Shown here: positions 12,602-13,096 of the stretch, one piece after another
How the letters are laid out: each line of letters starts with the position of its first letter
Position numbering within the stretch: the first letter of the stretch is position 1
DNA from: Casp-actino8 sp046091365
Lineage (GTDB): Bacteria; Actinomycetota; Acidimicrobiia; Acidimicrobiales; Ilumatobacteraceae
Reading direction: 5' to 3'
Length of the DNA stretch: 13,096 bases
Assembly: GCA_046091365.1 (NCBI GenBank)
Contig: JBJTBM010000017.1
Location: 1 to 13,096 of the forward strand
Translations under genes and position numbers: made by a program
The notes under the pieces: generated by a model
Seen by the model: only the letters and a program-made list of their open reading frames with translations
Databases searched by the model: none
What the model was told of the DNA's origin: nothing

Positions 12602-13096
12602 ATGACGCAGACCGACACGACCACTTCGAAGACCGCCCGACCGAGGAAACGACCCCGAAAGGCGCCAGTCTCGGTGGTGTCCCACGGCTTCGGTGGTAGC
12701 GAGATCAGCATCCGGGGACTGGTCGACATCACCTTTCAGCGCACGTTGCGCGTGTCGGAGACGGGTCTGAACGGCTTGCCGCCCGGACTCGGCATGTTCC
12801 CGCTGCGCAGTGTGGAGTCACTCGGTGATCGGGCCACGGCCGAGATGATCGAGCGCGGTGGAGTGGTCATGCCCATCTACCAGCGCGAGGCCATGTGGCT
12901 GTCGTTCCACGCCGAGGTGCCGGTGGCCATACAGATCGCCACCGGATTGCGTTGTGCGGTCACCGGGGAAAAGCTGGAAAAGCGTCTGCGGCACCGCAAG
13001 CAGAACTACGTCGTGGGGACCACCCAGCCGTGGCTCGACGGTTTCAAGACCGAGTCCGGCGAGGTTCGCCAGTTCGTCGCGGCCCGTCTCGGCGAC
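12602..13096 (+). CDS. Conserved protein with WLDG...VRQFVA motif (partial, runs off the window)
   Basis: The first 165 residues of a longer protein are present and the frame is open to the last base. After a basic, Thr-rich leader (1-22), residues 42-50 read DITFQRTLR. LPPGLGMFPLRSV (59-71) follows, then RGGVVMPIYQREAMWLSF (85-102), AIQIATGLRCAVTGEK (109-124), QNYVVGTTQPWLDGFKT (134-150) and GEVRQFVAARLG (153-164). I recall this motif order (PPGLG.FPL, P.YQ.EA.W..F, QPWLDG, VRQFVA.PLG) from a family of unknown function in actinobacteria and some fungi; no catalytic role is known to me. GGGGAG at 12592 supports the ATG. It is divergent from the MoxR-VWA operon across 149 bp with shared regulatory symmetry, so the two may act together. 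Confidence 0.8.
   Translation, partial: MTQTDTTTSKTARPRKRPRKAPVSVVSHGFGGSEISIRGLVDITFQRTLRVSETGLNGLPPGLGMFPLRSVESLGDRATAEMIERGGVVMPIYQREAMWLSFHAEVPVAIQIATGLRCAVTGEKLEKRLRHRKQNYVVGTTQPWLDGFKTESGEVRQFVAARLGD

Noticed and set aside
12484..12699. A 71-aa plus-strand reading frame overlapping the start of the WLDG-motif gene
   Set aside because: It is in a different frame from the well-supported gene at 12602, which has a ribosome binding site and family motifs.
1..13096. CRISPR array, insertion sequence ends or rRNA
   Set aside because: I saw no regularly spaced repeats, transposase motifs or rRNA sequence.

Overview
The window is high-GC DNA from an actinobacterium. The SCO6745-type and DUF2855 genes, a luciferase-like flavin oxidoreductase, lipoproteins, an LPxTG-type (LPATG) wall anchor and a probable leaderless promoter all fit Actinomycetota. 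An uncultured or environmental lineage such as Acidimicrobiia is my guess, not something the sequence proves. The gene layout is dense: most spacers are under 250 bp, and no stretch over 300 bp lacks a gene or gene remnant.

Left end (1-1521): a tRNA-Ala(GGC) gene carries the G3:U70 identity pair. A tyrosine recombinase gene follows on the same strand, separated by hairpins and repeated GGGGACAC motifs. This is the usual layout of an element inserted at a tRNA 3' end, but I found no second copy of the tRNA end in the window.

Cell-envelope block (1522-4129, minus strand): there are two lipoproteins with a decayed small secreted-protein gene between them. The larger lipoprotein ends in a domain that closely matches the potato inhibitor I/eglin pattern. 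The remnant has AAG where the start codon should be and an in-frame TAA in what looks like the start of a fibronectin III-like domain.

Metabolic block (4180-7825): a SCO6745-family gene and a DUF2855 gene form a probable operon on the plus strand, closed by a hairpin. A short membrane protein (minus) and a luciferase-like monooxygenase (plus) are divergent across a 235-bp spacer that holds a CRP/GlxR-like site. The gene at 7803-8571 (minus) is a broken choice-of-anchor I-type surface protein: a signal peptide and N-terminal domain joined out of frame to an LPATG anchor.

Right end (8689-13096) is the most interesting part. A tightly coupled minus-strand operon runs small Arg-rich protein, MoxR-type AAA+ ATPase, HEXXH plus VWA protein, a 16-codon micro-ORF, then a protein that reads like two DNA sliding-clamp (DnaN) domains followed by a YbjN/CesT-like chaperone domain. 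Several of its junctions are ATGA overlaps. A gene on the opposite strand starts 149 bp away and runs off the end of the window. It belongs to a conserved family of unknown function with a WLDG...VRQFVA motif. I infer that these genes form a MoxR-VWA ATP-driven remodelling system with a clamp-like partner.
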